Source: Streptococcus mitis (GTDB lineage Bacteria; Bacillota; Bacilli; Lactobacillales; Streptococcaceae). Taken from it: DNA of 48,317 bases. A model generated the notes under the pieces. The model was not told the DNA's origin and made no database searches. It saw only the letters and a list, made by a program, of their open reading frames with translations. A program made the position numbers and the translations under genes. The stretch is taken from positions 1-48,317 of the forward strand of contig JAGZLW010000013.1 in the NCBI GenBank assembly GCA_018364455.1. The letters are read 5' to 3'. Positions 31,232 to 40,362 of this stretch are shown here, piece by piece; position 1 is the first letter of the stretch, and every line of letters begins with the position of its first letter.

Positions 31232-32218
31232 CTAATGTAATTTTTTAGATTTTTCAATATTTTTCAGTAATAAGAATCGGTATAAGGAAATGTTTATGAA
31301 TAGAGCCAAAGCACTAATTCTTCTCCCCTTACGGAAAATTGGATTCCTAGCAATAGCAAAGGCATGGCTTTTTAAAAAACGATGAATCTGAGAATAGGCT
31401 TCAAATTGTTTATACTGATCATCTAGTAACATCTTATCTAGAATAAAGAAATTGGCATAGGCCAATCTGAAAAAAGCAACCTCTTTCAAGTCAGGATAGT
31501 TTTTCACAACTTCATTGTAAAACTTTTGATAGATATCAATATAGGCTAAATCCTTCTCTGCATAGGGTTTAGTCGTAATACTATCCCCTCTATGGAAATA
31601 GTAATAATAGGGTTTGGTATTAACAACGTACTTCTTAGCCAACTTGATTAAATCAAAATGATAATAAGCATCTTCATAAATCAATCCCTTAGGAAAGGAT
31701 AGGGCAGTTGCAATCTGTCTCTTGATTAACTTATTGCAAATCGTTCCAGGGATTTTTTCACCTATGAGGTATTCCCTTAAAAATGTTTGAGAATCACAGA
31801 CAAAATAGTCATCCTGATTGGCTGATTGTGGACTTTCATCATTAGCATAGACATTCATGACACCACAGCTCGAAACATCGGCATCTTCTTGAATTATTTG
31901 CTCATATAAGCTCTGAATCATTTCTGGATGGATATAATCATCTGAGTCAATAAAAATCAGATAATCTCCGTGAGCCTGCTTCATTCCATCGTTTCGTGCT
32001 TGCGACAAACCTTCATTCTTTTTATGAAGCACTGACACCCTATCATCTTGTTCAGCGATTGCATCACACAAGCGACCACTTTCATCTGTTGCACCATCAT
32101 CAACAAGAATGATTTCCAGATTCTGATAGGTCTGCTTCTGAATGGAAGCTATCGATTTTTCTAGGTACTGCGCCACATTATAGACTGGCACAATGACACT
32201 AATTAATGCAGTTTCCAT
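31232..32218 (-). CDS. family 2 glycosyltransferase
   Basis: A 328-aa GT-A-fold glycosyltransferase. The N-terminus ALISVIVPVYNVAQYLEKSI and EIILVDDGATDESG bind the sugar nucleotide, and LIFIDSDDYIHPEM provides the metal-binding DxD (about residues 88-96). It probably adds one sugar of the lipid-linked teichoic-acid repeat at the cytoplasmic face. It sits between the polymerase (15-nt gap) and the second glycosyltransferase (1-nt gap). Donor and acceptor cannot be read from sequence. Confidence 0.9.
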   Translation of the reverse strand: METALISVIVPVYNVAQYLEKSIASIQKQTYQNLEIILVDDGATDESGRLCDAIAEQDDRVSVLHKKNEGLSQARNDGMKQAHGDYLIFIDSDDYIHPEMIQSLYEQIIQEDADVSSCGVMNVYANDESPQSANQDDYFVCDSQTFLREYLIGEKIPGTICNKLIKRQIATALSFPKGLIYEDAYYHFDLIKLAKKYVVNTKPYYYYFHRGDSITTKPYAEKDLAYIDIYQKFYNEVVKNYPDLKEVAFFRLAYANFFILDKMLLDDQYKQFEAYSQIHRFLKSHAFAIARNPIFRKGRRISALALFINISLYRFLLLKNIEKSKKLH

Positions 32219-32219
32219 G

Positions 32220-33323
32220 CTACTCCTCTAATAGTTTTTCTACTTGTTCGATTTGTTTGGCAATTGTAAATTGTTGAACAAATTGGCTAGCCTCATTGAC
32301 ATCGAAGTTTGAAGCAGAAGTCATGTAGTTCGAAATTGCCTGAGCTGCCTCTTGATTGCTCTCAATGATTTGTCCAAATCTTCCTTCTTGGGATAATTCC
32401 TCAGCCCCTCCAACATCCGTAGAGACAAAAGGGATTCCAAGGCTCAAAGATTCCACATAAACACCAGGAAAACCTTCTTGCTTAGACATAGACAAGAGAA
32501 CTTTCATCTGAGATAAATACTGATAAGGATTTTTTTGATAACCAAGGAAATGTACATAGTCCTCAAGCCCATACTCTTTGACGCGTTTTTTCAGTTCCTC
32601 TTCCATATCCCCAGCCCCGATAAAATAGAGATGATAGTTTTTTCCCTCTTGGTGTAATAATCGTATCACTTCCACCACACGGTCAGAACCCTTATTTTCC
32701 TCAATCCGTCCGATAGTACAGATACTTTGAGGCGCAATCTCGATATCGATCTTCTCTTGAGATTTTTCTAAAATAGTCTTAAAGTCATATCCATTGTAAA
32801 CTGTCCGTAATTTCGAAGCATAGTCTGGATAGACTTCCTTGATAGAATTGCTGGTCTTTTTTGAAATCCCTACAATGGTATCCGCAGCATCCAACTGGCG
32901 TCTATGTGATTCTCTTTTTGAACTATCCTTAAGAAATTCTTCGATACTTCCATGAATCCAAGAGATCTTCTTGACTTCTCTTCTTTTAGAGAACAAAAGT
33001 GGAGGATTCATAATGGTAAAGGAAACTTCAACATCATAGTCATCTTTCACCAGTAAGCGACGTGTCAATCTTGGAAAATAAATTCTCATTCTCCACAAAA
33101 AAGCTCGTAACCATCTAGCTTGGCGGTAATCTTGAAGGGATTTTAAAATGCCTACATGCTGGGGAACAGATTCGTATCCCTTGTCAAAGTGCTCCATTTC
33201 AAGAATATCAATATCATACTTTTCTGGATCCAGATTTGAAACAATGGTAGACAGAATCTTTTCTGCACCGCCTCCGAGAGAAAAAGACCACATAAAAAAT
33301 AAGATTTTTTTCTTAGCCACCAT
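32220..33323 (-). CDS. family 4 glycosyltransferase
   Basis: A 367-aa GT-B-fold glycosyltransferase. The N-terminal domain has KKILFFMWSFSLGGGAEKIL; the C-terminal donor-binding domain has ICTIGRIEENKGSDRVVEVI, VHFLGYQKNPYQYLSQ and the EGFPGVYVESLSLGIPFVSTD block with the GT4 acidic motif. I start at the ATG at 33323, inside the last codons of licD and behind GGGAG; the longer frame lies wholly in licD. Expected role: a sugar addition step for the teichoic-acid repeat. Confidence 0.9.
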   Translation of the reverse strand: MVAKKKILFFMWSFSLGGGAEKILSTIVSNLDPEKYDIDILEMEHFDKGYESVPQHVGILKSLQDYRQARWLRAFLWRMRIYFPRLTRRLLVKDDYDVEVSFTIMNPPLLFSKRREVKKISWIHGSIEEFLKDSSKRESHRRQLDAADTIVGISKKTSNSIKEVYPDYASKLRTVYNGYDFKTILEKSQEKIDIEIAPQSICTIGRIEENKGSDRVVEVIRLLHQEGKNYHLYFIGAGDMEEELKKRVKEYGLEDYVHFLGYQKNPYQYLSQMKVLLSMSKQEGFPGVYVESLSLGIPFVSTDVGGAEELSQEGRFGQIIESNQEAAQAISNYMTSASNFDVNEASQFVQQFTIAKQIEQVEKLLEE

Positions 33324-34158
33324 ATTCTCCCTTGTATTCTGTATAAGACTTATCCATATCAGCGATGACAGCATCATGATGCGGTAGCTGCTTGTCTGCT
33401 GGCGGAGGAGTCATATAATCGCCAAAAGCTGTGCTGAGATAGGCATCGTAGCCAACTGGAATAGGCATCTCTGTTCCTTCAAATGGCAAGAAGAGATTAT
33501 CTTCAAAGGATGCGATTAGGTACTTGTTTCTCATATAGCCAGGACCTGAGCATAGTTCCGTGATTCCATCGCTCTCAGCCAGACTATATTTGGTCATTTC
33601 TTTCTCAGCTTTTTTCCAAATGCGATAACGGAGAGATTTTGGAGTCAACCCCAGTAAAATACGGCTTCCCCACTTCATAAGTGCGCCATGTTTTTCTGGA
33701 ATAGTTTGCGCACAAAAGAGTGAATAAATCAAGGCCCAACGAACCTGTTTCTTCCGCTCAGCTGGATTTTTCGGATAATAATCCAAAGGCAAGACATCTA
33801 AGGCCAAACCATGTGGTAAATTCAAATCCTGCTGATAAGGCTTAATACAGGTAGTTTCCTTGTCACGAATGGTAATAAAAAGATTGCGGTCAACAAAATC
33901 CTTGTTACTCTTTGACAAGAAATAACGCTCATCTGCATAACGAGGCCATAATTCTGCTAATTTCTCATAATCTTTACGAGGCATAAAAAAGTCTAGGTCG
34001 TCATCCCAAGGAATAAAACCCTTGTTTCGAAGGGTACCAATAGCACCTCCTCCACAGAGATAACAAAGTAAATCATGTTCCTTGCAAAAGGCAACAAAAT
34101 ATTCAGCCATCTCCAGACTTCGAGCCTGAATTGCTTTTAAATCAGTCATATTGTTCAT
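33313..34158 (-). CDS. licD3: LicD-family phosphocholine/phosphotransfer protein
   Basis: A 281-aa LicD-family protein. LicD proteins transfer phosphocholine or related phospho-groups to teichoic-acid sugars. The core motif LRNKGFIPWDDDLDFFMPRKDYEKL (about residues 44-68) has the metal-binding Asp cluster; GLALDVLPLDYYPKN follows. In pneumococcus licD1 and licD2 are in another locus, and the copy beside psr is called licD3; its exact substrate is less certain. It is the first gene of the cluster, with an extended -10 (GTGGTATAAT, hexamer 34182-34187) just upstream. Confidence 0.85.
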   Translation of the reverse strand: MNNMTDLKAIQARSLEMAEYFVAFCKEHDLLCYLCGGGAIGTLRNKGFIPWDDDLDFFMPRKDYEKLAELWPRYADERYFLSKSNKDFVDRNLFITIRDKETTCIKPYQQDLNLPHGLALDVLPLDYYPKNPAERKKQVRWALIYSLFCAQTIPEKHGALMKWGSRILLGLTPKSLRYRIWKKAEKEMTKYSLAESDGITELCSGPGYMRNKYLIASFEDNLFLPFEGTEMPIPVGYDAYLSTAFGDYMTPPPADKQLPHHDAVIADMDKSYTEYKGEYGG

Positions 34159-34181
34159 TATTCTTTCTATCGTATCGTTCC

Positions 34182-34187
34182 ATTATA
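34182..34187 (-). promoter_or_regulatory. extended -10 promoter of the teichoic-acid locus
   Basis: On the minus strand TTGTGGTATAATGG. It lies 24 nt before the licD start and downstream of the psr terminator; the -35 is poor. Confidence 0.6.
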
Positions 34188-34222
34188 CCACAAATAAGGG
34201 ATGAAAATCTATTGCAGACTGT

Positions 34223-34272
34223 AAAAAAATCAAAGCCTGACTGCTAGATAAATAGCTATCAAACTTTGATTT
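34223..34272 (-). terminator. terminator of the aroA-aroK-pheA-psr operon
   Basis: On the minus strand AAATCAAAG (34264-34272) pairs with CTTTGATTT (34227-34235) and is followed by TTTTTAC. Confidence 0.7.
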
Positions 34273-34284
34273 TTCTGTCTTATC

Positions 34285-35580
34285 TTATCTCAAACCCATC
34301 TGAGACAATTTATTCTGATATTTGTTTTGATCGACAAGCAAGCCCAAACCTCCATAAACATCATAGGCATCTACCCAGTCACCCAGTTCTGGAATCGTCA
34401 ATTTTTCAATACCATTTTGAACTCCGTCTAGGAAAGACAAGCCATTTGTTAACAGGAAGGTATAAGGAACATTCGTTGAGGTCATTGCGAATACCTTGCC
34501 AAGTGCCTCTGAGCCTGTAAAGAGCTTGGTTGGATCTTTGATTTGCTGAAGAACTGCTGTCAGTACTTGTTGCTGTCTTTTGGTACGGCCGTAATCCGCC
34601 TCATCATCATCACGGAAACGAGCATAATTGAGCAAGGTCGAGCCATTCATCTGCTGTTTTCCGACTTTGATGGTTTGGGTTGGAGACTCAGTCTCAGTAG
34701 CGTGTAAATCATCTCCGACTGTAGCTTCTGTTAGTTGGCGCCCATTCAATGTTGAAAATTGAGCATCAATCGTCACCCCATCAGGGAAAAGTGTGTCAAT
34801 CGCTGTAGCAAAGGCCTGAAAATCGACCAAGGCATAGTACTTAATGTCCAAATCAAAATTATCTTTCAAAACTTGACGAACCATTTCTGCCCCTTTTTGC
34901 CCCTCTTGTTCTCCTAACTCATAGGCTACGTTTAACTTGTTATCCGTCTGTTTTCTACCGTTAATCACTTGACTGTAACCGTCTATATAAACCAAATTGT
35001 CACGCATGAAGCTGACCAGCTTAATTTTCTTATCCGAACCGCCAACATTTAATACCATAATAGAGTCCGTTCGCGTCTCAGCACTATTTTGACCAATTCG
35101 CCCATCTGTACCCATGATCAAAATATTAACTCCATCTCTGGTATCTTGACCATTAAAAACTTCTACTTGAGCTGCCCTGGCATTGGCAATTTTATCTGGA
35201 TTAGCATTGGTGTAACCTTTTAAAAACATAAAAATCATACCCAATGCTAGACAAGCTAAGATAGCCAGTAAGCCTGCGAAAATGCGCCCCCACCGTAGCT
35301 TCCGCTTTTTAGTTTTTTTCTTTGGAAGAGAATTGATTTTCTGGTATCTCTCAGAACGACTACGGCTATTATAAGAAGGCATCGAAGTGTTAGCACTTGT
35401 CTTTCTATAATCCTCTGTCAATTCCTGACTTTCTGAGGGAGCATCACTACTTGCCTTATTTAATTTGTCTTGCAAGTAAGCAAACTCTTTTTTTTCTCGC
35501 TCATTGAGGTAATGAATATTCTTAAAAAGATAGTCATAACGCAACTGCTCATGATGGCTTAAGGGATTTTCTTTACTCAT
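34285..35580 (-). CDS. psr: LytR-CpsA-Psr (LCP) family glycopolymer ligase
   Basis: LCP enzymes attach teichoic acid or capsule chains to peptidoglycan at the outer face of the membrane. The 431-aa protein has a cytoplasmic basic N-terminus, one helix at about residues 105-125 (IFAGLLAILACLALGMIFMF), and the LCP domain with RDGVNILIMGTDGR, ETRTDSIMVLNV, KLVSFMRDNLVYIDGY and NYARFRDDDEADYGRTKRQQ, which hold the phosphate-binding Arg and Asp residues. It overlaps pheA by 4 nt and closes the aro operon, while its functional partners, licD and the polymerase, lie just downstream in a separate unit. Confidence 0.93.
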   Translation of the reverse strand: MSKENPLSHHEQLRYDYLFKNIHYLNEREKKEFAYLQDKLNKASSDAPSESQELTEDYRKTSANTSMPSYNSRSRSERYQKINSLPKKKTKKRKLRWGRIFAGLLAILACLALGMIFMFLKGYTNANPDKIANARAAQVEVFNGQDTRDGVNILIMGTDGRIGQNSAETRTDSIMVLNVGGSDKKIKLVSFMRDNLVYIDGYSQVINGRKQTDNKLNVAYELGEQEGQKGAEMVRQVLKDNFDLDIKYYALVDFQAFATAIDTLFPDGVTIDAQFSTLNGRQLTEATVGDDLHATETESPTQTIKVGKQQMNGSTLLNYARFRDDDEADYGRTKRQQQVLTAVLQQIKDPTKLFTGSEALGKVFAMTSTNVPYTFLLTNGLSFLDGVQNGIEKLTIPELGDWVDAYDVYGGLGLLVDQNKYQNKLSQMGLR

Positions 35581-36425
35581 CTTCTCTCCTTTCCATGGTC
35601 TGATATTGGATAAATAGGATAGGCACCCAGAATTTTATACTGGATTCCAATAGCTTCTAATTCTTTTTGGGCAAAGTGAACCAAGTCCTTATCAGTATAG
35701 TCCACATCGATAATGAAAAAGTATTCGCCTAGCGCTGTCTTGAGTGGACGACTTTCAATTTTTGTTAAGTCAATTCCTCTCCAAGCAAAGGTCGACAGGG
35801 CCTTATAAAGTGCACCTGGAAGGTTGTCAGGTAAGGTCAAGGCCAAAGTCATTTTCTCAGTTTGTGCTTGCAAGGGAATACTAGGCTTTTCAGCTCCCAA
35901 AACCCAGAAACGTGTAAAATTAGCTTCCATTTCCTGAATATCCTCAGCAATCAGTTCCAAGCCATATTCTTCTGCAGAACTTCTTGGTGCAATGGCTGCA
36001 TAAGGCTGGTCTGGATGTTCGGAAATAAAGCGGGCCGCATAGGCTGTGCTAGCAGTCACCTCTATTTGAGCCTCTGGATACTGTTCATCGATGAATTTCT
36101 TTCCTTGAGCCAAGGCCTGTGGATGTGAAAAAATCTTTTCAATCTTAGTATGACCTGGAACCACCATCAACTGCTGATGAATAGGCTGAACGATTTCTGC
36201 CACTGCTTGAATGCGAGCCTGATGAAAAAGGTAGTCCAAGGTTTCATGAACACTACCCTCGATAGAATTTTCAACTGGCACCACAGAATAGTCCACCAAG
36301 CCTTGCTCATAGGCCTTGATGACATCTGTAATGTTGGCAAAGGCCTGCAGTTCCTCATGAGGAAAAGCTGTCTGAACAACATGGTGTGAAAATGATCCCT
36401 TGGGACCTAGATAAGCAATTTTCAT
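35577..36425 (-). CDS. pheA: prephenate dehydratase
   Basis: Makes phenylpyruvate for phenylalanine. The 282-aa monofunctional enzyme begins MKIAYLGPKGSFSHHVVQTAF, has VPVENSIEGSVHETLD and the catalytic region TRFWVLG, and a C-terminal ACT domain starting near residue 195 with ESRPLKTALGEYFFIIDVD for feedback by phenylalanine. It overlaps aroK by 4 nt at its start and psr by 4 nt at its end. Confidence 0.97.
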   Translation of the reverse strand: MKIAYLGPKGSFSHHVVQTAFPHEELQAFANITDVIKAYEQGLVDYSVVPVENSIEGSVHETLDYLFHQARIQAVAEIVQPIHQQLMVVPGHTKIEKIFSHPQALAQGKKFIDEQYPEAQIEVTASTAYAARFISEHPDQPYAAIAPRSSAEEYGLELIAEDIQEMEANFTRFWVLGAEKPSIPLQAQTEKMTLALTLPDNLPGALYKALSTFAWRGIDLTKIESRPLKTALGEYFFIIDVDYTDKDLVHFAQKELEAIGIQYKILGAYPIYPISDHGKERR

Positions 36426-36898
36426 CTCAGTTCCTCTATAATTTCCTCTGGACTTAGCTTGGTCACATCCAAAACCCGACTGGCTACTTCCTCATACCAA
36501 GCCTGTCTCTCTTGGAAAATTGTTGCTAGTTCTTCCTTGCTATTATTTAGAAAAAGCGGACGCTGATTGTCCTTATCAGCTGCGATACGGTGGTAGAGGG
36601 TTTCAAAATCTGCTTTCAGGTAGATGTTATCTGTATTAGTCTTGAGTAAGTCACGATTTCTCTGAGAAATAACCACTCCTCCACCAGTTGACACGACTTG
36701 GTCTCTTTGTAGTAAATCAGCTAGGACTTCTGATTCTAGCTGACGAAAGGCCGCTTCTCCCTTTTCAGCGAAAAAATTCGCAATGGACATACCTAAACGC
36801 TTCTCAATCAAGGCATCCATATCGACGTAATCTGGGTCCAATTCTCTTGCAATAGTGGACTTGCCAGCCCCCATAAAGCCTAATAACACCTTAGCCAT
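36422..36898 (-). CDS. aroK: shikimate kinase
   Basis: Phosphorylates shikimate at the 3-hydroxyl with ATP. The 158-aa protein has the P-loop GFMGAGKSTIA (about residues 7-17), the shikimate-binding DYVDMDALIEKRLG and the VVSTGGGVV motif, and the lid Arg in KDNQRPLF. It overlaps aroA by 8 nt and pheA by 4 nt. Confidence 0.97.
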   Translation of the reverse strand: MAKVLLGFMGAGKSTIARELDPDYVDMDALIEKRLGMSIANFFAEKGEAAFRQLESEVLADLLQRDQVVSTGGGVVISQRNRDLLKTNTDNIYLKADFETLYHRIAADKDNQRPLFLNNSKEELATIFQERQAWYEEVASRVLDVTKLSPEEIIEELR

Positions 36899-38174
36899 GA
36901 ATCAAGCTCTCCAAATCATCAAAGAAGCTAGGATAGCTGGTATTGATAGCTTCTGCACGATCAAGCTCCACTTCTCCATCTGCAACCAAGAGGGCTGCGA
37001 TAGCTGTCATCATGCCGATACGGTGGTCACCAAACGTATTGACTCTAGCACCGTGAAGAGCTGATTTTCCTTTGATAATCATCCCATCTGCCGTAGGAGT
37101 AATATCCGCACCCATGCTATTTAAAGCGTCTGCCACAACCTGAATGCGGTCTGTTTCCTTGACTTTAAGTTCCTCAGCATCCTTAATAACTGTTACACCT
37201 TGAGCTTGGGTCGCAAGTAGAGCGATAACTGGCAACTCATCAATCAAGCGTGGAATCAAAGCGCCACCAATCTCTGTTCCTTTGAGGTCTGAAGACTCAA
37301 CAGTTAAGGTAGCAGATTTAGCGACTGGGTCCATTTCAGTAACTTCTAATTTTCCACCCATGGCGCGAATGACATCAATGATACCTGTACGCGTTTCGTT
37401 AATACCAACATTCTTCAGCACTAGACGAGAATTTGGAACAATCAAACCTGCTACCAGCCAAAAGGCTGCACTGGAAATATCTCCTGGAACAACCACCTTT
37501 TGTCCTGTCAATTTTTGTGGTCCTTGGACTGTGATTTTCTTACCGTCCACACTTAAATGACCACCAAATTGTTGCAGCATATCTTCAGTATGATTACGGG
37601 TACACTCTTTTTCGATAATAACAGACTCCCCCTGAGCCTGCAAGGCTGCAAACATCAAGGCTGACTTGACTTGGGCAGAGGCAATTGGCAACTCATACTG
37701 AATAGGTCTTAGGTTTTTCGTCCCTTTTAAATGAAGGGGAGGAAGGTCTCGCTCAGTTTGTCCCGAAATGCTGACGCCCATTTTTTTCAGTGGAATCGTC
37801 ACACGATCCATAGGACGTTTGGAAAGACTGTCATCGCCAAACATCTCTACTTCAAAATCTGCACCAGCAAGGACACCTGAAATCAGGCGAATAGAGGTTC
37901 CAGAATTTCCCATATCAAGGGCATTTTGTGGCGCTTTTAAGCCATCCATGCCTACACCTTGAATGGTAATAACCCCATCTTTATCCTCAATCTCAACACC
38001 AAGGTCACGAAAAACTTTAATAGTTGAGAGCACGTCCTCGCCCCTTAAAATATCATAAACCTTGGTCTCACCCTCAGCCAAACTTCCAAAGATAATGGAA
38101 CGGTGGCTGATAGACTTGTCACCTGGAACTCGGATACTGCCATGTAAGTGGCGAATGTTTGTTTTTAGTTTCAT
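36891..38174 (-). CDS. aroA: 3-phosphoshikimate 1-carboxyvinyltransferase (EPSP synthase)
   Basis: Joins PEP to shikimate-3-phosphate; the glyphosate target. The 427-aa enzyme starts MKLKTNIRHLHGSIRVPGDKSISHR and has LDMGNSGTSIRL, PIASAQVKSALM, DEIPVIAL-like DELPVIALLA and LKVKETDRIQ. The class II features of Gram-positive AroA (RPMDRVTIPL) are present. I start at 38174 behind GAGGT; four extra codons are possible. It heads the second aro block after a terminator. Confidence 0.97.
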   Translation of the reverse strand: MKLKTNIRHLHGSIRVPGDKSISHRSIIFGSLAEGETKVYDILRGEDVLSTIKVFRDLGVEIEDKDGVITIQGVGMDGLKAPQNALDMGNSGTSIRLISGVLAGADFEVEMFGDDSLSKRPMDRVTIPLKKMGVSISGQTERDLPPLHLKGTKNLRPIQYELPIASAQVKSALMFAALQAQGESVIIEKECTRNHTEDMLQQFGGHLSVDGKKITVQGPQKLTGQKVVVPGDISSAAFWLVAGLIVPNSRLVLKNVGINETRTGIIDVIRAMGGKLEVTEMDPVAKSATLTVESSDLKGTEIGGALIPRLIDELPVIALLATQAQGVTVIKDAEELKVKETDRIQVVADALNSMGADITPTADGMIIKGKSALHGARVNTFGDHRIGMMTAIAALLVADGEVELDRAEAINTSYPSFFDDLESLIHG

Positions 38175-38212
38175 ACTGGACCTCATACTTGCAATACTTT
38201 TACTTATTTTAT

Positions 38213-38250
38213 CATAAAAAGCCAGAAATTCCTTAAAAATTCCTGACTTT
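38213..38250 (-). terminator. terminator separating the two aro blocks
   Basis: On the minus strand AAAGTCAGGAATT pairs with AATTTCTGGCTTT over 13 bp, with a 7-nt loop and trailing Ts. It follows the ylbF stop codon by 15 nt. Confidence 0.75.
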
Positions 38251-38265
38251 AGGATTGTTATTTTC

Positions 38266-38604
38266 TTATTTTAGCAATTCTGAAACTGGTTCGAAAACAA
38301 TTTTTTCAATGTCAGAAAGGTAAATGGCCAATTGTTGTTGCTTGGTAAAGAATTCTGATAAGAGGCTATTCCCCTGAATCTGCTTGCCAAAGTTTTCCAT
38401 CTTCGCTTGGAAGGAAGCATCTGGCATTTGACCTGTCTGCGCTAATCTTTGAATTTCCTCTTGGAAAGCAACATATTCTGTAAAGATTTTGCTCGCCTCA
38501 GCATCTGCTGAAATCGCATCTTTAGCTGCTTTAACGGCCTTGTATTCTGGCAATTCGCGTAGACCGCGACTGAGTTCGTTTGCACTATCGTAAATATTTG
38601 ACAT
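38266..38604 (-). CDS. YlbF/YmcA-family protein
   Basis: A 112-aa all-helical protein of the YlbF/YmcA (Com_YlbF) family; in Bacillus members act in a complex with YaaT that influences RNase Y and competence and sporulation. Visible: SRGLRELPEYKAVKAAKDAI, then the long helix with FTEYVAFQEEIQRLAQTGQ. No membrane segment. It lies in the aro operon between a disrupted gene and aroA; no aromatic-pathway role is implied. Confidence 0.87.
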   Translation of the reverse strand: MSNIYDSANELSRGLRELPEYKAVKAAKDAISADAEASKIFTEYVAFQEEIQRLAQTGQMPDASFQAKMENFGKQIQGNSLLSEFFTKQQQLAIYLSDIEKIVFEPVSELLK

Positions 38605-38657
38605 AATTTTCTCCTTATTTATTTCTTTTAAAATTACTAGTCACTCTGTGGTCATTA

Positions 38658-39239
38658 TTATTGTGCAATCACTTTTATATGACCTCTTGAATATCCATTG
38701 ATTAATTCATTATCTGGTATATACTCTATCTTCAAAGTTCCTAAATTAGAACCTATTTTTATTTCATTTGACATAAGATTATCAAAATAGTTATTTATCC
38801 CATCATCAGATAAGGATGATTCAATTGATTTAACAATATCATGAAATACTTCTTTCATTCCTGCAACACCAGATTCACTATTTTCATTTGTCTGATTTAT
38901 TGTTACACTGATTTTATCAGTATCATTTGCATGTAAAAGCTCCAAGTAATATCCGTAGCTTGATGCGAAATATTTTATTTTTATATTTCCTTTTTTGATA
39001 TTTTCTAATGGGTTATTAGAATTTTGATTATAGCTATTGATAAACTCATTAATAATTCTATCGTCTAAATACTTTGAATTGGTTTTCTCTTAACTTATTT
39101 CCTTGTTGGATGGTTCATTTTTTGTCTCAACACTTGCTTCTGAACTAGTTTTCACATCTTTTTTAACAGCGTAAGCTCTAAGTAAGATAAAAGAAATAAA
39201 GATAATACCAAATATGAATCTAGGCTCTATTTTAGGCAT
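38658..39239 (-). pseudogene. membrane-anchored hypothetical protein split by one in-frame stop
   Basis: A single continuous frame of 194 codons from the ATG at 39239 to the TAA at 38658, broken only by a TAA at codon 50 (39090-39092). The upstream part reads MPKIEPRFIFGIIFISFI, an N-terminal hydrophobic anchor, then a Ser/Glu/Lys-rich linker; the downstream 143 codons form a plausible secreted domain (DDRIINEFINSYNQNSN, then HANDTDKISVTINQTNENS). A perfect AAGGAG lies 7 nt before the ATG, and tyrA ends 10 nt upstream, so it was an expressed operon member. One change (CAA or GAA to TAA) would explain it. I do not recognise the family. Confidence 0.75.
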
Positions 39240-39249
39240 ATTTTTCTCC

Positions 39250-40353
39250 TTATTTGACAACGACTGTATAATCGGTATTTTCTGTTATTAGATGCTCAGC
39301 TCTTTCCAAGTCTTGAGCGTTTTTAAATGAAATTTGTAGAATCCCATGAATATCTTCACGGTTTTCCTCGTTGATGTGGATGTTAACCAAGGAAGTTCCA
39401 CGTAGCAGTTCCAAGATGCGTAAAATCACATCTTCTTCATCAGGAACATCGACATAGAGGTCATAAGAGCTGTCCACACCACCACGCTTATGAATTTCCA
39501 TGGCCTGACGTTGCTCACGCGCTTGATTGAAAAAGTTCCAGATTTGCTCCTCATCTCCCTTGCTGATGGCTTGCCCAATCGCTTCCAACCGTTCCTTAAA
39601 ATCCTCAATGCGGTCTAGAATAGTCTCACGATTGGACAAGAGAATGGAGGTCCACATACCTGGTTCGCTTTCCGCAATTCGAGTCATATCTCGAAAACCA
39701 CCTGCCGCAAAGCGCCTTGCCATCTCATGTTCTTGAGCATAAACCGCGGTCTGTTCCATGAGACTAGAAGCCAGAATATGAGGAAAATGGCTAATCTGAG
39801 AAGTCACACGATCATGCTCCTTGGCATCAATCTCGATAAAACGAGCATGAAGACCTGAAAGCAGGTCCCTCATTTCCTCAAGTGTGTCCTGACTTGTCAG
39901 GCTCGAAGGTGTAAAGATATAATAGGCATTTTCAAAAAGATTGACATCTGCAGAAGCAGCCCCTGTCTTGTGACTACCAGCCATGGGATGGGCCCCGACA
40001 AAGCGAACAGATTTGCCAGCCAAATACTGCTCCGCTGCATCCACAATGGCTGACTTGGTCGAACCAGCATCTGAGATAATCACGCCTTCTTTCAAGTCCA
40101 AGTTGGCCAATTCCTTAATAAAGGAAATGGTTTGCTTTATTGGCAAGCTGAGAATGATGATATCTGCCAAAGGAGCAAAACTAGCAAAATCATCCGTTGC
40201 ACGGTCAATCATGCCTTCTTTCAAGGCGATATCTCTCGAAGCTTGACTGCGATTATAACCTAAAATTTCATAATCTGGATGATCGCGTTTGATACCAAGT
40301 GCCATCGAGGCACCGATCAAACCAAGACCTGCGATATAGACTGTTTTTGCCAT
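39250..40353 (-). CDS. tyrA: prephenate dehydrogenase
   Basis: Oxidatively decarboxylates prephenate to 4-hydroxyphenylpyruvate for tyrosine. The 367-aa protein has the NAD-binding GLGLIGASMALGIK at residues 9-22, catalytic-region motifs GAHPMAGSHKTGA and ISHFPHILASSLM, and a C-terminal ACT-like domain (about residues 300-365) likely binding tyrosine. It is 9 nt after aroC and 10 nt before the disrupted gene. Confidence 0.96.
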   Translation of the reverse strand: MAKTVYIAGLGLIGASMALGIKRDHPDYEILGYNRSQASRDIALKEGMIDRATDDFASFAPLADIIILSLPIKQTISFIKELANLDLKEGVIISDAGSTKSAIVDAAEQYLAGKSVRFVGAHPMAGSHKTGAASADVNLFENAYYIFTPSSLTSQDTLEEMRDLLSGLHARFIEIDAKEHDRVTSQISHFPHILASSLMEQTAVYAQEHEMARRFAAGGFRDMTRIAESEPGMWTSILLSNRETILDRIEDFKERLEAIGQAISKGDEEQIWNFFNQAREQRQAMEIHKRGGVDSSYDLYVDVPDEEDVILRILELLRGTSLVNIHINEENREDIHGILQISFKNAQDLERAEHLITENTDYTVVVK

Positions 40354-40362
40354 AGGAACTCC

